Below are positions 48,055 through 57,674 of a stretch of DNA of 64,000 nucleotides, in pieces. The notes beneath the pieces are model-generated. The model saw only the letters and a list, made by a program, of their open reading frames with translations. It was not told where the DNA came from and searched no databases. The position numbers and the translations under genes are program-made. This stretch comes from Pseudoxanthomonas sp. YR558. GTDB lineage: Bacteria > Pseudomonadota > Gammaproteobacteria > Xanthomonadales > Xanthomonadaceae. The stretch is taken from positions 930,001-994,000 of the forward strand of contig NZ_FPCI01000002.1 in assembly GCF_900116385.1 (NCBI RefSeq), in the 5' to 3' direction. Positions within the stretch are counted from its first letter, which is position 1. Every line of letters starts with the position of its first letter.

Positions 48055-49002
48055 ATGAGCAGGCTGTTCCGTGACGTCGATGGCGGGTCTCTGTGCCCGC
48101 ACGGTAGCGTGGTCTGCATCGGCGCCTTCGATGGCCTGCACTCGGGCCACCGCGCGCTGGTGCGGCATGCCGTGGCGCGTGCGCGTGCGCTGGGCGTCGA
48201 GTGCGTCGTCGTCACCTTCGAACCGCTGCCGCGAGAGTTCTTCTCCAAGGACCATCCGCCGCCGCGCCTGACCCTGGCGCGTGCCAAGGTCGAAGGCCTG
48301 CTGGACCTGGGCGCCGATCGCGTGGGCCTGCTGCGCTTCGACGCCAAGCTTTCGGCGATGTCCGCCGAGGACTTCGTCCGCACCCTGCTGGTCGGCCGGC
48401 TGGCCGCCCGCGAAGTCTGGATCGGTCCGGAATTCCGCTTCGGCCACCGCCGCGCCGGCGATGTCGCGCTGCTGCAGGCGATGGGAAGTGAGCTGGGCTT
48501 CAGCGCCGACGCGATCGCGCCGGTCGAAGTGCATGGCGAACGCGTGTCCAGCACGCGCATTCGCGAAGCCCTGAAAAGCGGCGACTTCACCACGACCACC
48601 CGCCTGCTCGGCCGACCCTATGCCATCGGCGGCCGCGTCGTGCGCGGCAAGCAGCTCGGCCGCACGCTCGGCTTCCCCACCGCCAACCTGCGCTTCCCGA
48701 AAGCACCGGCCTTGTCTGGCATCTACGCCACCTGGGTGCACGGCGTGGGCGATGCACCGTGGCCGTCGGTCTCCAGCTTCGGCACGCGTCCCACGGTGGA
48801 CGGCGTCGAGCCGCTGCTGGAAGCCCATCTGTTCGACTTCGCCGGCGACCTCTACGGGCGCCACATCGAAGTCGAATTCGTCGCCAAGCTGCGCGATGAA
48901 CTGAAATTCCCCGATCTGCCCAGCCTCACCGAGCAGATGCACCGCGATGCCGACCAGGCGCGCGCACTCCTTTCCGAACACAAAGAACGAGCGACGGCGT
49001 GA
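48055..49002 (+). CDS. ribF: Bifunctional riboflavin kinase/FMN adenylyltransferase
   Basis: Makes FMN then FAD, 315 aa. The N-terminal adenylyltransferase has [16 protein letters not shown] (nucleotidyl-transfer HxGH-like motif) and [14 protein letters not shown]. The C-terminal kinase has [13 protein letters not shown] (flavin/ATP loop) and [23 protein letters not shown] at 48055. Stop overlaps the ileS GTG (GTGA), the classic ribF-ileS coupling. Confidence 0.97.
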   Translation: MSRLFRDVDGGSLCPHGSVVCIGAFDGLHSGHRALVRHAVARARALGVECVVVTFEPLPREFFSKDHPPPRLTLARAKVEGLLDLGADRVGLLRFDAKLSAMSAEDFVRTLLVGRLAAREVWIGPEFRFGHRRAGDVALLQAMGSELGFSADAIAPVEVHGERVSSTRIREALKSGDFTTTTRLLGRPYAIGGRVVRGKQLGRTLGFPTANLRFPKAPALSGIYATWVHGVGDAPWPSVSSFGTRPTVDGVEPLLEAHLFDFAGDLYGRHIEVEFVAKLRDELKFPDLPSLTEQMHRDADQARALLSEHKERATA

Positions 49003-51830
49003 GCCAGGACTACAAAGCGACCCTCCATCTGCCCGCCACGGATTTCCCGATGCGCGGCGACCTGCCCAAGCGCGAGCCCGACACGCTGGCCCGCTGGGAA
49101 AGCCAGGGCCTGTACGCGCAGCTGCGCGAGAACGCCAAGGGCCGCCCGCTGTTCGTGCTGCACGACGGCCCGCCGTACGCCAACGGTGCGATCCACCTGG
49201 GCCATGCGGTCAACAAGATCCTGAAGGACATCATCGTCAAGTCGCGCTACCTCGCCGGCTTCGATGCGCCGTACATCCCCGGCTGGGATTGCCACGGCCT
49301 GCCGATCGAGATCGCCATCGAGAAGAAGTTCGGCAAGGTGGGCGTGAAGCTGGATGCGGTCGAGTTCCGGCAGAAGTGCCGCGAATACGCCGAGTCGCAG
49401 ATCGATATCCAGCGCAAGGACTTCAAACGCCTGGGCGTGATCGGCGACTGGGACAACCCGTACAAGACACTGGATTTCCGCTTCGAAGCGAACGAGATCC
49501 GCGCGCTGGCGAAGATCGTCGCCAACGGCCACCTGACCCGCGGCGTGAAGCCGGTGCACTGGTGCTTCGATTGCGGCTCGGCGCTGGCCGAGGCGGAGAT
49601 CGAGTACGCCGACAAGGTGTCGCCCGCCGTCGATGTCGCCTACGCCGCGCGTGATGCGCAGGCGGTGGCGACGGCGTTCGGCGTCACGGTGCCGGCGGAT
49701 GTCGAGGTCGCGCTGCCGATCTGGACCACCACGCCGTGGACGCTGCCCGCGTCGCTGGCGATCTCGATCGGTGGGGAGCTGGAATACGCCCTGGTCGAAG
49801 GCCCTGCGCACGACGGCAAGCGTCGCTGGCTGGTGCTGGCCGATGCGCTCGCGGCGCGCGCGCTGCAGCGCTACGGCGTCACCGACGTGGTCGTGCACGC
49901 GCGGGTGAAGGGCAGTGCACTGGAAGGCCTGCTGTTCGCGCATCCGTTCTACGACACGCGCGACATCCCCGTGCTGTTGGGCGACCACGTGTCGGCCGAA
50001 GACGGTACCGGCGCCGTGCACACCGCACCCGGCCACGGCCAGGAAGACTATGTCGTCAGCAAGCAGTACGGCTTGCTGGACAAGTACACCGCCGCGCAGC
50101 TCAACCCGGTCGATGGCCGTGGCGTCTACCTGCCGTCCACGCCGGCCGCGCATGGCGTGGAACTGGCCGGCCTGCACATCTGGAAGGCCAACGACGTCAT
50201 CATCGACGTGCTGAAGCAGAGCGGCGTGCTGCTCGCCTTCAGCAAGATGGAACACAGTTATCCGCATTGCTGGCGGCATAAGACGCCCATCGCGTTCCGG
50301 GCCACGCCGCAGTGGTTCATCTCGATGGAGCAGGCCCACCTGCGCGCCGACGCGCTGGAAGCGATCAAGCAGGTCGGCTGGTTCCCGCAGTGGGGCGAAG
50401 CCCGCATCGCCGGCATGGTCGATGGCCGTCCGGACTGGACCATCTCGCGCCAGCGCACCTGGGGCGTGCCGATCGCGCTGTTCGTGCATCGCGAAACCGG
50501 CGAGCCGCATCCGCGCAGCGTCGAACTGATGCGCGCGGTCGCCGACCGCGTGGAGCAGGGCGGCGTCGATGTCTGGTACACGCTGGACGCCGCCGAACTG
50601 CTGGGCGACGAAGCGAAGGACTACGACAAGATCACCGACATCCTCGATGTCTGGTTCGACTCCGGCGTGACCCACGAAGGCGTGCTGCTGGAGCGTGGCC
50701 TCGGCAAGCCGGCCGACCTCTACCTGGAAGGCTCGGACCAGCATCGCGGCTGGTTCCAGTCCTCGCTGCTGACCGGCGTGGCGATCGACAAGCGGGCGCC
50801 GTACAAGCAATGCCTCACCCACGGCTTCACCGTGGACGAGCACGGCCGCAAGATGTCCAAGTCGCTGGGCAATGGCATCGAGCCGCAGGACATCATGAAG
50901 ACCCTCGGCGCGGACATCCTGCGCCTGTGGATCGCCAGCGCCGACTACAGCAACGAGATGTCGCTGTCGCAGGAAATCCTGAAGCGCAACGCCGACGCCT
51001 ACCGTCGCCTGCGCAACACCGCGCGCTTCCTGCTCAGCAACCTCGACGGCTTCGATCCCGCGCGCGACCTGGTGGCGCCGGCCGACATGGTCGCGCTGGA
51101 CCGTTGGATCGTGCACCGCGCGTTCGAAGTGCAGGAGAAGATCAAGGCCGCCTACGACCGTTACGACTTCGCCGAAATCGTGCAGGCGTTGCTGAACTTC
51201 TGCAGCGTCGACCTCGGCTCGCTGTACCTGGACGTCACCAAGGACCGCCTGTACACGATGCGTGAGGATTCGCGCGGTCGCCGCAGCGCGCAGAGCGCGA
51301 TGTATCGCATCGCCGAGGCCTTCGTGCGCTGGATCGCGCCGGTGCTCAGCTTCACCGCCGACGAGATGTGGGGCTACTTGCCCGGCGAGCGCGCCGGCAA
51401 CGTGCTGTTCGCCACCTGGTACGACGGCCTGGCGCCGCTGCCGGCCGACGCTGCGTTGAACGCCGCCGACTTCGACCAGCTGCTGGCCCTGCGCGAACAG
51501 GTCGCCAAGGTGCTGGAACCGATGCGCGCCAACGGCCTGATCGGTGCCGCGCTGGAAGCGGAGATCGCGGTGTCCGTGAACGCCGCCACCGCCGCCAAGT
51601 GGCAGACGCTGGCCGAGGAACTGCGCTTCTTCTTCATCAGCGGCGACGTCACCGTCTCCGAAGTCAGCGCCGACGAGGTCTTCGTCCTCGCCACGCCGAC
51701 CACCAAGAGCAAGTGCGTGCGCTGCTGGCATTACCGCGCCGATGTCGGCGCGCATGCCGAGCATCCGGAACTGTGCGGCCGCTGCGTCAGCAACATCGAC
51801 GGCGCCGGCGAAACCCGGGAGTGGTTCTGA
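48999..51830 (+). CDS. ileS: Isoleucyl-tRNA synthetase
   Basis: Class Ia synthetase, 943 aa (E. coli 938). HIGH-type motif in [26 protein letters not shown] catalytic loop, CP1 editing domain between them ([27 protein letters not shown]), and a C-terminal zinc knuckle [12 protein letters not shown]...CGRCV. GTG start at 48999 inside the ribF stop. Its TGA overlaps the lspA ATG (TGATG). Confidence 0.98.
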   Translation: MSQDYKATLHLPATDFPMRGDLPKREPDTLARWESQGLYAQLRENAKGRPLFVLHDGPPYANGAIHLGHAVNKILKDIIVKSRYLAGFDAPYIPGWDCHGLPIEIAIEKKFGKVGVKLDAVEFRQKCREYAESQIDIQRKDFKRLGVIGDWDNPYKTLDFRFEANEIRALAKIVANGHLTRGVKPVHWCFDCGSALAEAEIEYADKVSPAVDVAYAARDAQAVATAFGVTVPADVEVALPIWTTTPWTLPASLAISIGGELEYALVEGPAHDGKRRWLVLADALAARALQRYGVTDVVVHARVKGSALEGLLFAHPFYDTRDIPVLLGDHVSAEDGTGAVHTAPGHGQEDYVVSKQYGLLDKYTAAQLNPVDGRGVYLPSTPAAHGVELAGLHIWKANDVIIDVLKQSGVLLAFSKMEHSYPHCWRHKTPIAFRATPQWFISMEQAHLRADALEAIKQVGWFPQWGEARIAGMVDGRPDWTISRQRTWGVPIALFVHRETGEPHPRSVELMRAVADRVEQGGVDVWYTLDAAELLGDEAKDYDKITDILDVWFDSGVTHEGVLLERGLGKPADLYLEGSDQHRGWFQSSLLTGVAIDKRAPYKQCLTHGFTVDEHGRKMSKSLGNGIEPQDIMKTLGADILRLWIASADYSNEMSLSQEILKRNADAYRRLRNTARFLLSNLDGFDPARDLVAPADMVALDRWIVHRAFEVQEKIKAAYDRYDFAEIVQALLNFCSVDLGSLYLDVTKDRLYTMREDSRGRRSAQSAMYRIAEAFVRWIAPVLSFTADEMWGYLPGERAGNVLFATWYDGLAPLPADAALNAADFDQLLALREQVAKVLEPMRANGLIGAALEAEIAVSVNAATAAKWQTLAEELRFFFISGDVTVSEVSADEVFVLATPTTKSKCVRCWHYRADVGAHAEHPELCGRCVSNIDGAGETREWF

Positions 51831-52327
51831 TGACGGCCGCCCCCAAGCCCAACGCGCTGCTCTGGCTGCTGCTGTCGGCGGTGGTGATCGGCCTGGACCA
51901 GTGGTCCAAGGCCTGGGTGCTGGCGTCGCTGCCGGAATACACCGCCATCCCGGTGATCGACGGCTTCTGGAACTGGTTCCGCACCTACAACACCGGCGCG
52001 GCATTCAGCTTCTTGGCCGACGCGGGCGGCTGGCAGCGCTGGTTCTTCACCGTGCTCGCGGTGGGCATCAGCGGCCTGCTGGGCTACTGGCTGTCGCGCA
52101 CGCGCCGTGGCGATTGGCGCCAGGCGCTGCCGTACGCGCTGGTGATCGGCGGCGCGCTGGGCAACGTGATCGACCGCCAGATCCACGGCCACGTGATCGA
52201 TTTCATCCAGTGGCACTGGCGTGACCACTTCTGGCCGGCGTTCAACATCGCCGACTGCGCGGTCGTCGGCGGGGCCATCGGCATTGCGCTGTTCGGCCTG
52301 TTCGACGGCAAGAAGAAGGCCGCGTAG
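51830..52327 (+). CDS. lspA: Lipoprotein signal peptidase II
   Basis: Cleaves prolipoprotein signal peptides ahead of the lipidated Cys; 165 aa, four membrane helices. Catalytic Asp pair in [15 protein letters not shown] and [23 protein letters not shown] is the conserved periplasmic loop. It would process lipoproteins such as PstS1. ATG at 51830 overlaps the ileS stop. Confidence 0.97.
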   Translation: MTAAPKPNALLWLLLSAVVIGLDQWSKAWVLASLPEYTAIPVIDGFWNWFRTYNTGAAFSFLADAGGWQRWFFTVLAVGISGLLGYWLSRTRRGDWRQALPYALVIGGALGNVIDRQIHGHVIDFIQWHWRDHFWPAFNIADCAVVGGAIGIALFGLFDGKKKAA

Positions 52328-52387
52328 GGCGGGCCTTGGCCCGCCGCTCGGTGACACACCCCTACCGTGGGCCAAGGCCCACCCTAC
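52324..52387. repeat. GTAG-type REP inverted dimer
   Basis: GTAGGGCGGGCCTTGGCCCG at the left is mirrored by GGGCCAAGGCCCACCCTAC at the right; the two 21-nt units are inverted copies with two mismatches, separated by about 22 bp. Each unit is itself palindromic (GGGCC-TT-GGCCC) and starts with the GTAG tetranucleotide of the Stenotrophomonas SMAG/REP family. Located in the gap between lspA and ispH, where REP dimers commonly sit. Confidence 0.8.
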
Positions 52388-52519
52388 GGCGTCGCGGCGG
52401 TCTGGTCCTCACCTCGTTCCCTTCTTCCGCAGCCGGGCGGGGGGCACAGGCGTCATGCGGGATCGGCGCCGGCAACAGATTTACCTTTTCATTTCCCTGC
52501 CTTCGGTAAGATCGGTTTT

Positions 52520-53470
52520 ATGGACGTCCTGCTCGCCAATCCCCGCGGTTTCTGCGCCGGTGTCGACCGCGCCATCGAGATCGTCAAGCGCGCCATCGAA
52601 ACGCTGGGCGCACCTATCTACGTGCGCCATGAAGTGGTGCACAACCGCTTCGTCGTCGACGACCTGAAGCAACGCGGCGCGATCTTCGTGGAAGAACTCG
52701 ACGAAGTGCCGGATGGCGCCACCGTCATCTTCAGCGCGCATGGCGTTTCGCAGGCGGTGCGCGGCGAAGCCACGCGACGCGGATTGAAAGTGTTCGACGC
52801 CACCTGCCCGCTGGTCACCAAGGTGCACCTGGAAGTCGCACGCCACTGCCGCGCCGGGCGCGACGTGGTGTTGATCGGCCACGCCGGCCACCCCGAGGTG
52901 GAAGGCACGATGGGCCAGTGGAACCGCGAAGGCGGGGAAGGGCAGATCTATCTGGTGGAGGACATCGACCAGGTGGCCACGCTGGAAGTCAGCCAGCCCG
53001 AGAACCTGTTCTACACCACCCAGACCACGCTGTCGGTCGACGACACGGTGGGCATCATCCAGGCGCTGCAGGCACGTTTCCCGGCCATCCACGGGCCGAA
53101 GAACGACGACATCTGCTACGCCACCCAGAACCGTCAGGACGCCGTGCGCGACCTGGCCAAGCAGTGCGACCTGGTACTCGTGGTCGGTTCGCCGAACAGC
53201 TCCAACTCCAACCGCCTGCGCGAGCTGGCCGAGCGCGACGGCGTGGAGTCGTACCTGATCGACGGCGCACACGAGATCGACCCGCGCTGGATCGACGGCA
53301 AGCAGCGCATCGGCGTCACCGCCGGCGCCTCCGCGCCGGACGTACTGATCGACGGCGTCATCCAGCGCCTGCGCGACCTCGGCGCCGCCGGTGTCAGCGA
53401 ACTGGACGGCGAGCCCGAGAACATGGTGTTCGCCCTGCCCAAAGAACTGCGCCTGCAGCTGGTCGGCTGA
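52520..53470 (+). CDS. ispH: 4-hydroxy-3-methylbut-2-enyl diphosphate reductase
   Basis: Last step of the MEP isoprenoid pathway, making IPP and DMAPP; 316 aa, 4Fe-4S enzyme. The three Cys ligands are in [22 protein letters not shown] and [11 protein letters not shown]. Conserved [14 protein letters not shown] and [10 protein letters not shown] segments. ATG at 52520 ([18 protein letters not shown]); TAAGAT at 52507-52512 may be its -10, which would make the leader very short. Confidence 0.97.
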   Translation: MDVLLANPRGFCAGVDRAIEIVKRAIETLGAPIYVRHEVVHNRFVVDDLKQRGAIFVEELDEVPDGATVIFSAHGVSQAVRGEATRRGLKVFDATCPLVTKVHLEVARHCRAGRDVVLIGHAGHPEVEGTMGQWNREGGEGQIYLVEDIDQVATLEVSQPENLFYTTQTTLSVDDTVGIIQALQARFPAIHGPKNDDICYATQNRQDAVRDLAKQCDLVLVVGSPNSSNSNRLRELAERDGVESYLIDGAHEIDPRWIDGKQRIGVTAGASAPDVLIDGVIQRLRDLGAAGVSELDGEPENMVFALPKELRLQLVG

Positions 53471-53507
53471 GGCGCGGCCGCACGCGCACGCGGAACGGGA
53501 TAAGCGA

Positions 53508-54152
53508 ATGTCGGAATGCTGCGGATGCGGGAAGGTCGTCGATGTCGCCGCGCTGGAGGCGAAGCAGCGCCGCGTGTTGCGCCTCGTGCTGGCGATCAAC
53601 CTGGCCACGTTCGCGATGATGATGTTCGCCGCCTGGCGTGCGCATTCGTCGTCGCTGCTGTCCGGCAGCCTCGACAACCTCGGTGATGCGCTGACCTATG
53701 CGATCAGCCTGGCGGTGGTGGGCGCGTCGCTGCGTGCGAAGGCGAAGGTCGCGTTCTTCAAGGGGCTGCTGATCCTCGGCGCCGCGGTTGCGGTGGGCGT
53801 GCAGATCGCGTGGCGGCTGGCCAACCCCGCGGTGCCGCTGTTCGAAGGCATGGGCATCGCCGCGGCGTTGAACCTGGCGGCAAACGCAGTCTGCCTGTGG
53901 CTGCTCACGCCGTACCGCACCGGCGACGTCAACATGGCCTCGGCGTGGGAATGCTCGCGCAACGACATCTTCGAAGGCGGCGCGGTGCTGCTGGCCGCCG
54001 CGCTTGTGTGGCTGTTCGGAGCAGGCTGGCCCGACTTGCTGATCGCGGCCGCGCTGCTGGTGATGTTCCTGCGTTCGTCCTCGCGTGTGCTGCGCGCCGC
54101 CTGGCGCGAGCTGAAGGCCGAACCGCCGACGGGCGTCGCCGCCGCACGCTGA
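53508..54152 (+). CDS. Cation diffusion facilitator-like transporter, Cys-rich N-terminus
   Basis: 214 aa, six predicted helices and no C-terminal CDF cytoplasmic domain. Residues 4-7 give Cys-Cys-Gly-Cys. TM2 has SLDNLGDALTY with Asp56 and Asp60, where CDF transporters bind metal; TM5 has WECSRNDIFEGG. Such short CDF relatives lie near metal-resistance genes in other bacteria; the substrate is unknown. 37 bp after ispH, so possibly read through from it. Confidence 0.85.
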   Translation: MSECCGCGKVVDVAALEAKQRRVLRLVLAINLATFAMMMFAAWRAHSSSLLSGSLDNLGDALTYAISLAVVGASLRAKAKVAFFKGLLILGAAVAVGVQIAWRLANPAVPLFEGMGIAAALNLAANAVCLWLLTPYRTGDVNMASAWECSRNDIFEGGAVLLAAALVWLFGAGWPDLLIAAALLVMFLRSSSRVLRAAWRELKAEPPTGVAAAR

Positions 54153-54300
54153 TCCCGACGCGCGCGCTTGTTCTGGGGTCGCCACGCCGCCTAAGATCGA
54201 CCGTGCATCCAGGGGAGGCGCGCCGTGTCGGGGCGCTGTGGATGCAACGGCAGCCGCGATGTCATCGGGCTGCCGCGCGCGGCGATGACAAGGGGATTTG

Positions 54301-54876
54301 ATGAAGCGTTCGATGATGGCGGCAGGGGCCGCATTGCTCTGCCTGTGCGGCACGTTGGCGGCCCAGACGGCCGCGCCGCCGGGAGCGGCGAAGTTGGTGA
54401 CCTACCTGTTCGAGGTGTTCCGCGGGGACGAGGCGATCCTGCAGTCGATGCGGGAGCAGATGCCCACCGATCCCACGGAGCGGGCGATGATGGAAAGCTC
54501 GATGGCCGCGTTCGATGTCAACGCGCTGGCCGCACGCCTCGACGTGCCGTTGTCGCGCCTGCTGACGCCGCAGGAATCCGAGCACTGCCTAGCGTTGATC
54601 GCCTCCGACAGCGCGACCGACCTGGCCGAGGCCGGGCGCCGGGCCGCCACGCTCGACGACCTGCTGCCGGAGCTGGAGCGATTGCCCGCCGCCAAGAAGG
54701 ACGCGATCGCCGCCATGTTCGAAGCGCCCTGCTTCAAGAAAACCCTGGCCTACATCAACTCGGCCGAGGCCCAGCAGGTGTCGTCGGACTACGGCAAGAG
54801 CCTGGTCTGCGACTACCTGGCGAAGACCGAGCCGGAGAAGTCGGCGCTGGCGAAGCAGCATGGGCTGTGTCCTTAG
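54301..54876 (+). CDS. Secreted hypothetical protein
   Basis: 191 aa, not recognised. Signal peptide (AAGAALLCLCGTLAAQ) with cleavage near Ala21. The mature part is mostly helical, with ERAMMESSMAAFDVNALAAR, LTPQESEHCLALI and EAPCFKKTLAYINSAEAQQV; four Cys remain in the mature chain (including LVCDYL and GLCP at the end), consistent with disulfides. ATG at 54301 is preferred over the TTG 3 nt before. Isolated, with 148 bp upstream and 30 bp downstream. Confidence 0.75.
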   Translation: MKRSMMAAGAALLCLCGTLAAQTAAPPGAAKLVTYLFEVFRGDEAILQSMREQMPTDPTERAMMESSMAAFDVNALAARLDVPLSRLLTPQESEHCLALIASDSATDLAEAGRRAATLDDLLPELERLPAAKKDAIAAMFEAPCFKKTLAYINSAEAQQVSSDYGKSLVCDYLAKTEPEKSALAKQHGLCP

Positions 54877-54906
54877 TCGCGTCGACATCGGCTTGTTAGA
54901 AGAAGG

Positions 54907-55392
54907 GTGAGATTCCAAGTGAATCGAGTGAATCATCTGGTTATTTCGCGATCGCGCTGTTTTCAGCTGCTCGTTGTACTGGCGTCTGCCGCCCTGCTGT
55001 GGGCCTGCAGGCCGCCTGGCTCAGGCGTTGACGTCGAGCTAGTTGAAGGAAAGGAATTCGCCATTGCCGTGAGCAACAGATCTCCAGACGTTCTGGTGGT
55101 CGACGATCGGCTATTTGGACTGAGCATCGAATCTTCGGTCAAAGTGGAAGTGGCGCAGGCCGACCGAACGATCATTCCCTCCTGCGGTTACCTGGACTAT
55201 GTGGGCACGGGATCGCGTATGTCCGTACCTCCCGGGGAAAAGAGCGTCCTGTCCGTTCCATTGACCGCGCTTACAGCGACGCGCTGCCTTGCCCCCAATG
55301 AGCGGTACTTGTTCAGGGCCTTGCTGGTTTCAGGTGATGCAGATGTTGCTCGCACCGACTGGGTGCCGTTTCGGGCTGCATCTCTGGAATGA
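54907..55392 (+). CDS. Putative lipoprotein of unknown function
   Basis: 161 aa from a GTG at 54907; GTG codons at 54919 and 54928 are alternative starts. A hydrophobic segment ends in a lipobox (ASAALLWAC). The mature part is beta-rich: EFAIAVSNRSPDVLVVDDRL, VPPGEKSVLSVPLTAL, resembling small immunoglobulin-like secreted domains. Its codon use and GC look lower than its neighbours by eye, so it may be acquired. No function assigned. Confidence 0.65.
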   Translation: MRFQVNRVNHLVISRSRCFQLLVVLASAALLWACRPPGSGVDVELVEGKEFAIAVSNRSPDVLVVDDRLFGLSIESSVKVEVAQADRTIIPSCGYLDYVGTGSRMSVPPGEKSVLSVPLTALTATRCLAPNERYLFRALLVSGDADVARTDWVPFRAASLE

Positions 55393-55545
55393 CGCAAGGG
55401 CCATGGGTGGGTCCTGCGGTCGCATCACTCCGACTTAACCGCAGCGGAGGACACTTCAATCCGCAGGGGTTGCGATGACGGGAGTGGCGCCGCGCGCGTA
55501 ACGCGCGCTTCGGTGCGTGCTTCCGTCGAACCTTGGGAGCAGGTC

Positions 55546-56235
55546 ATGAGCAAGCCGGCAATCGTTTTGGTGCATGGCTTCTGGGGCGGCGCGGCGCATT
55601 GGACCCGCGTCATCCTCGAACTGAAAGCGCTGGGACACTCCGACATCCGCGCGGTCGAGAATCCGCTCACGTCCTTGGCGGACGATGCGGAGCGCACCCG
55701 CAAGATGGTGGCGCAGATCGACGGCCCGGTCGTGCTGGTGGGACATTCCTACGGCGGTGCCGTCATCACCCAGGCGGGTAACCTGCCGAACGTGAAAGCG
55801 CTGGTGTTCATCGCAGCGTTCGCTCCCGATGCCGGTGAGAGCCCGGGGGGCATCACTCAGGAACATCTCCCCGAGGCTGCACCCAACCTGGCGCCCGATA
55901 GCGATGGCTATTTGTGGCTGAAACCCGACAAGTTCCACGAGAGCTTCTGCCAGGATCTCCCGGCGGATGAAGGCTTCGTCATGGCGGTCACCCAGAAGGC
56001 GCCGCTGGCGGGCACGTTTGGCGACGCGATCACCGATCCGGCGTGGAAACACAAACCCAACTGGTACCAGATATCCAGCAAGGACCGGATGATTGCGCCG
56101 GAAAACCAGCAGCGCATGTCGGGCCGCATGGATGCGCGCAAGGTGATCACCCTGGACGCGAGTCATGCATCGCTGGCATCCCGTGCGAAAGAGGTTGCGG
56201 CGCTCATCGACGAAGCGGCGAAGGCGACGGCCTGA
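55546..56235 (+). CDS. Alpha/beta hydrolase (EstC-like esterase family)
   Basis: 229 aa, cytoplasmic. Oxyanion segment VLVHGFWGGAAHW, nucleophile elbow GHSYGG (Ser68), and a C-terminal catalytic His in LDASHASLAS. Typical of small esterases/haloperoxidase-like hydrolases that include salicylate esterase-related proteins; substrate unknown. ATG at 55546 with AGGTC/GGAGC-type sequence upstream. No evident operon partner. Confidence 0.9.
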   Translation: MSKPAIVLVHGFWGGAAHWTRVILELKALGHSDIRAVENPLTSLADDAERTRKMVAQIDGPVVLVGHSYGGAVITQAGNLPNVKALVFIAAFAPDAGESPGGITQEHLPEAAPNLAPDSDGYLWLKPDKFHESFCQDLPADEGFVMAVTQKAPLAGTFGDAITDPAWKHKPNWYQISSKDRMIAPENQQRMSGRMDARKVITLDASHASLASRAKEVAALIDEAAKATA

Positions 56236-56558
56236 GCCGGCTTCGCGTCTGCATCGGGCAGGTGGCAGCCGCGTGTCCTGAGGCGCCCGACCCGGTCGTG
56301 CCGCCTGCGGGCAACAAGGAGGCGGCGATGTCCTGGCGCGCCGGTCTGCCAGCGGCTGGTCACGCGCGGCTTTCCGCCGCGCGTTCGGTTCCCGTGCCTC
56401 TGTTGATCCCGAAAACGACACGCTCTGGCGTGTGCCGTTCAATATCCATGACTCATTGCACTGCCTTGGCGCGCGCGACTGGCCGAGGCTTGCCGGCCGG
56501 CGTGCGGCCATCGACGGCGCGCGCACGTCCGCAAGACGATTCGATACAAGGGGAAAGC
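56236..56558. other. Gap between the two hydrolase genes
   Basis: 323 bp with no clear gene. An ATG at 56328 preceded by AAGGAGG is in frame with the downstream serine hydrolase and open throughout, giving a 77-residue Arg/Ala/Pro-rich extension without family similarity. I treat it as non-coding. Confidence 0.5.
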
Positions 56559-57653
56559 ATGTTGTCTGCACTGTCGCGTACCGCCGTCCTCGCGTTTCTC
56601 CTGTGGACGGGGTTGTCGTCCCTCGCACGTGCGGCCACTCCTCTTGAGGAGGCCAACGAGAAGACCCGGGCGTTCGTTCGGGCCACGATGGAGCAGCAGC
56701 GCATCCCGGGGCTGCAGGTGGCTGTCGTCCGCCAGGGACGCATCGTGTTGCTGGAAAATGTCGGCTTCGCCAATGTCGAGAACCGGGTGCCGGTCACCGG
56801 CAAGACGCTCTTCCCCATCAACTCGGCAACCAAGGCGTTCACGGGCGTGGCCGTCATGCAGTTGGTCCAGGACGGGCGCGTGGACCTGGATGCGCCGCTG
56901 TCCCGCTATCTCGACGACGTGCCCGACGCGTGGCGCGAAGTACGCATCCGGCAGCTGCTGGGGCACACGTCGGGCCTTCCCGAGATCGTCGATACCCAGG
57001 GCTCGCTGGGTGGCTTGAAGGAACGCGACGCATGGACGGCGGTCGAGGCGCGGCAGATCGAGGCCCACCCCGGGGAACAGTTCGCCTACAATCAGACGAA
57101 CTACGGCCTGCTGTCGCGGATCATCTCCACCCTGACCGGGCAGCCCTATGAACGGTTCGTCGCGCAGCGGCAATTCGATGCCGCGGGCATGGCGTCCACC
57201 ACGTTCGGCGACAGCTACGACCTGGTGGCCGGTGCGGCCACGATCTACAGCGTTTCGCCGCGCGGCACGATGGCGCCGAACGACGCGGACCGGTTGTCGC
57301 ACTGGCTCTACGACATGCCTTACAGCCTGTGGGCGGGCGGCGGCATCCAGACCACGGCGGAGGAACTGTCGCACTGGATCATCGCGCTGACGGAGAACCG
57401 CCTGCTGGACGCGCCGCAGGTGCAGCGCATGTGGCGTCCCGAGCGGCTGAACAATGGCGCCGAGGGTGAATGGGCCGCGGGGTGGCCCGTGCTGAAGTCT
57501 GATGCCCCGCGCCAGATCGCCGGCATCGGTGGCGCCCGCGCCGCCTTCGTCATCTATCCCGACGAAGACCTGGCGGTGGTGGTGCTGACCAATCTCGCCG
57601 GCGCGAACCCGCAGCGGTTCATTCGGCAGATTGGGGATTTCTACCTAAGGTAG
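56559..57653 (+). CDS. Beta-lactamase-family serine hydrolase, secreted
   Basis: 364 aa with a signal peptide (FLLWTGLSSLARAA). Class C beta-lactamase/DD-peptidase fold: Ser89-x-x-Lys92 in INSATKAFTG, Tyr177 in FAYNQTNYGLLSRI (Tyr-x-Gln in place of Tyr-x-Asn), and a late GIGGARAAFVIYPDEDLAVV strand where the Lys/His-Thr-Gly triad would lie but is not seen. It is more likely an esterase or peptidase than an antibiotic-resistance enzyme. ATG at 56559 with GGGGAAAG upstream. Confidence 0.88.
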   Translation: MLSALSRTAVLAFLLWTGLSSLARAATPLEEANEKTRAFVRATMEQQRIPGLQVAVVRQGRIVLLENVGFANVENRVPVTGKTLFPINSATKAFTGVAVMQLVQDGRVDLDAPLSRYLDDVPDAWREVRIRQLLGHTSGLPEIVDTQGSLGGLKERDAWTAVEARQIEAHPGEQFAYNQTNYGLLSRIISTLTGQPYERFVAQRQFDAAGMASTTFGDSYDLVAGAATIYSVSPRGTMAPNDADRLSHWLYDMPYSLWAGGGIQTTAEELSHWIIALTENRLLDAPQVQRMWRPERLNNGAEGEWAAGWPVLKSDAPRQIAGIGGARAAFVIYPDEDLAVVVLTNLAGANPQRFIRQIGDFYLR

Positions 57654-57674
57654 TTTGCCCCTGGTGTCGCGCGG

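Noticed and set aside
48852-52004. 1050-codon minus-strand open frame across ileS
   Set aside because: Complement of the conserved ileS sequence; no start context or family similarity.
56559-57653. Antibiotic-resistance beta-lactamase
   Set aside because: Only the Ser-x-x-Lys is standard; the Tyr-x-Asn motif is altered and no Lys-Thr-Gly triad is seen, and many serine hydrolases share this fold.
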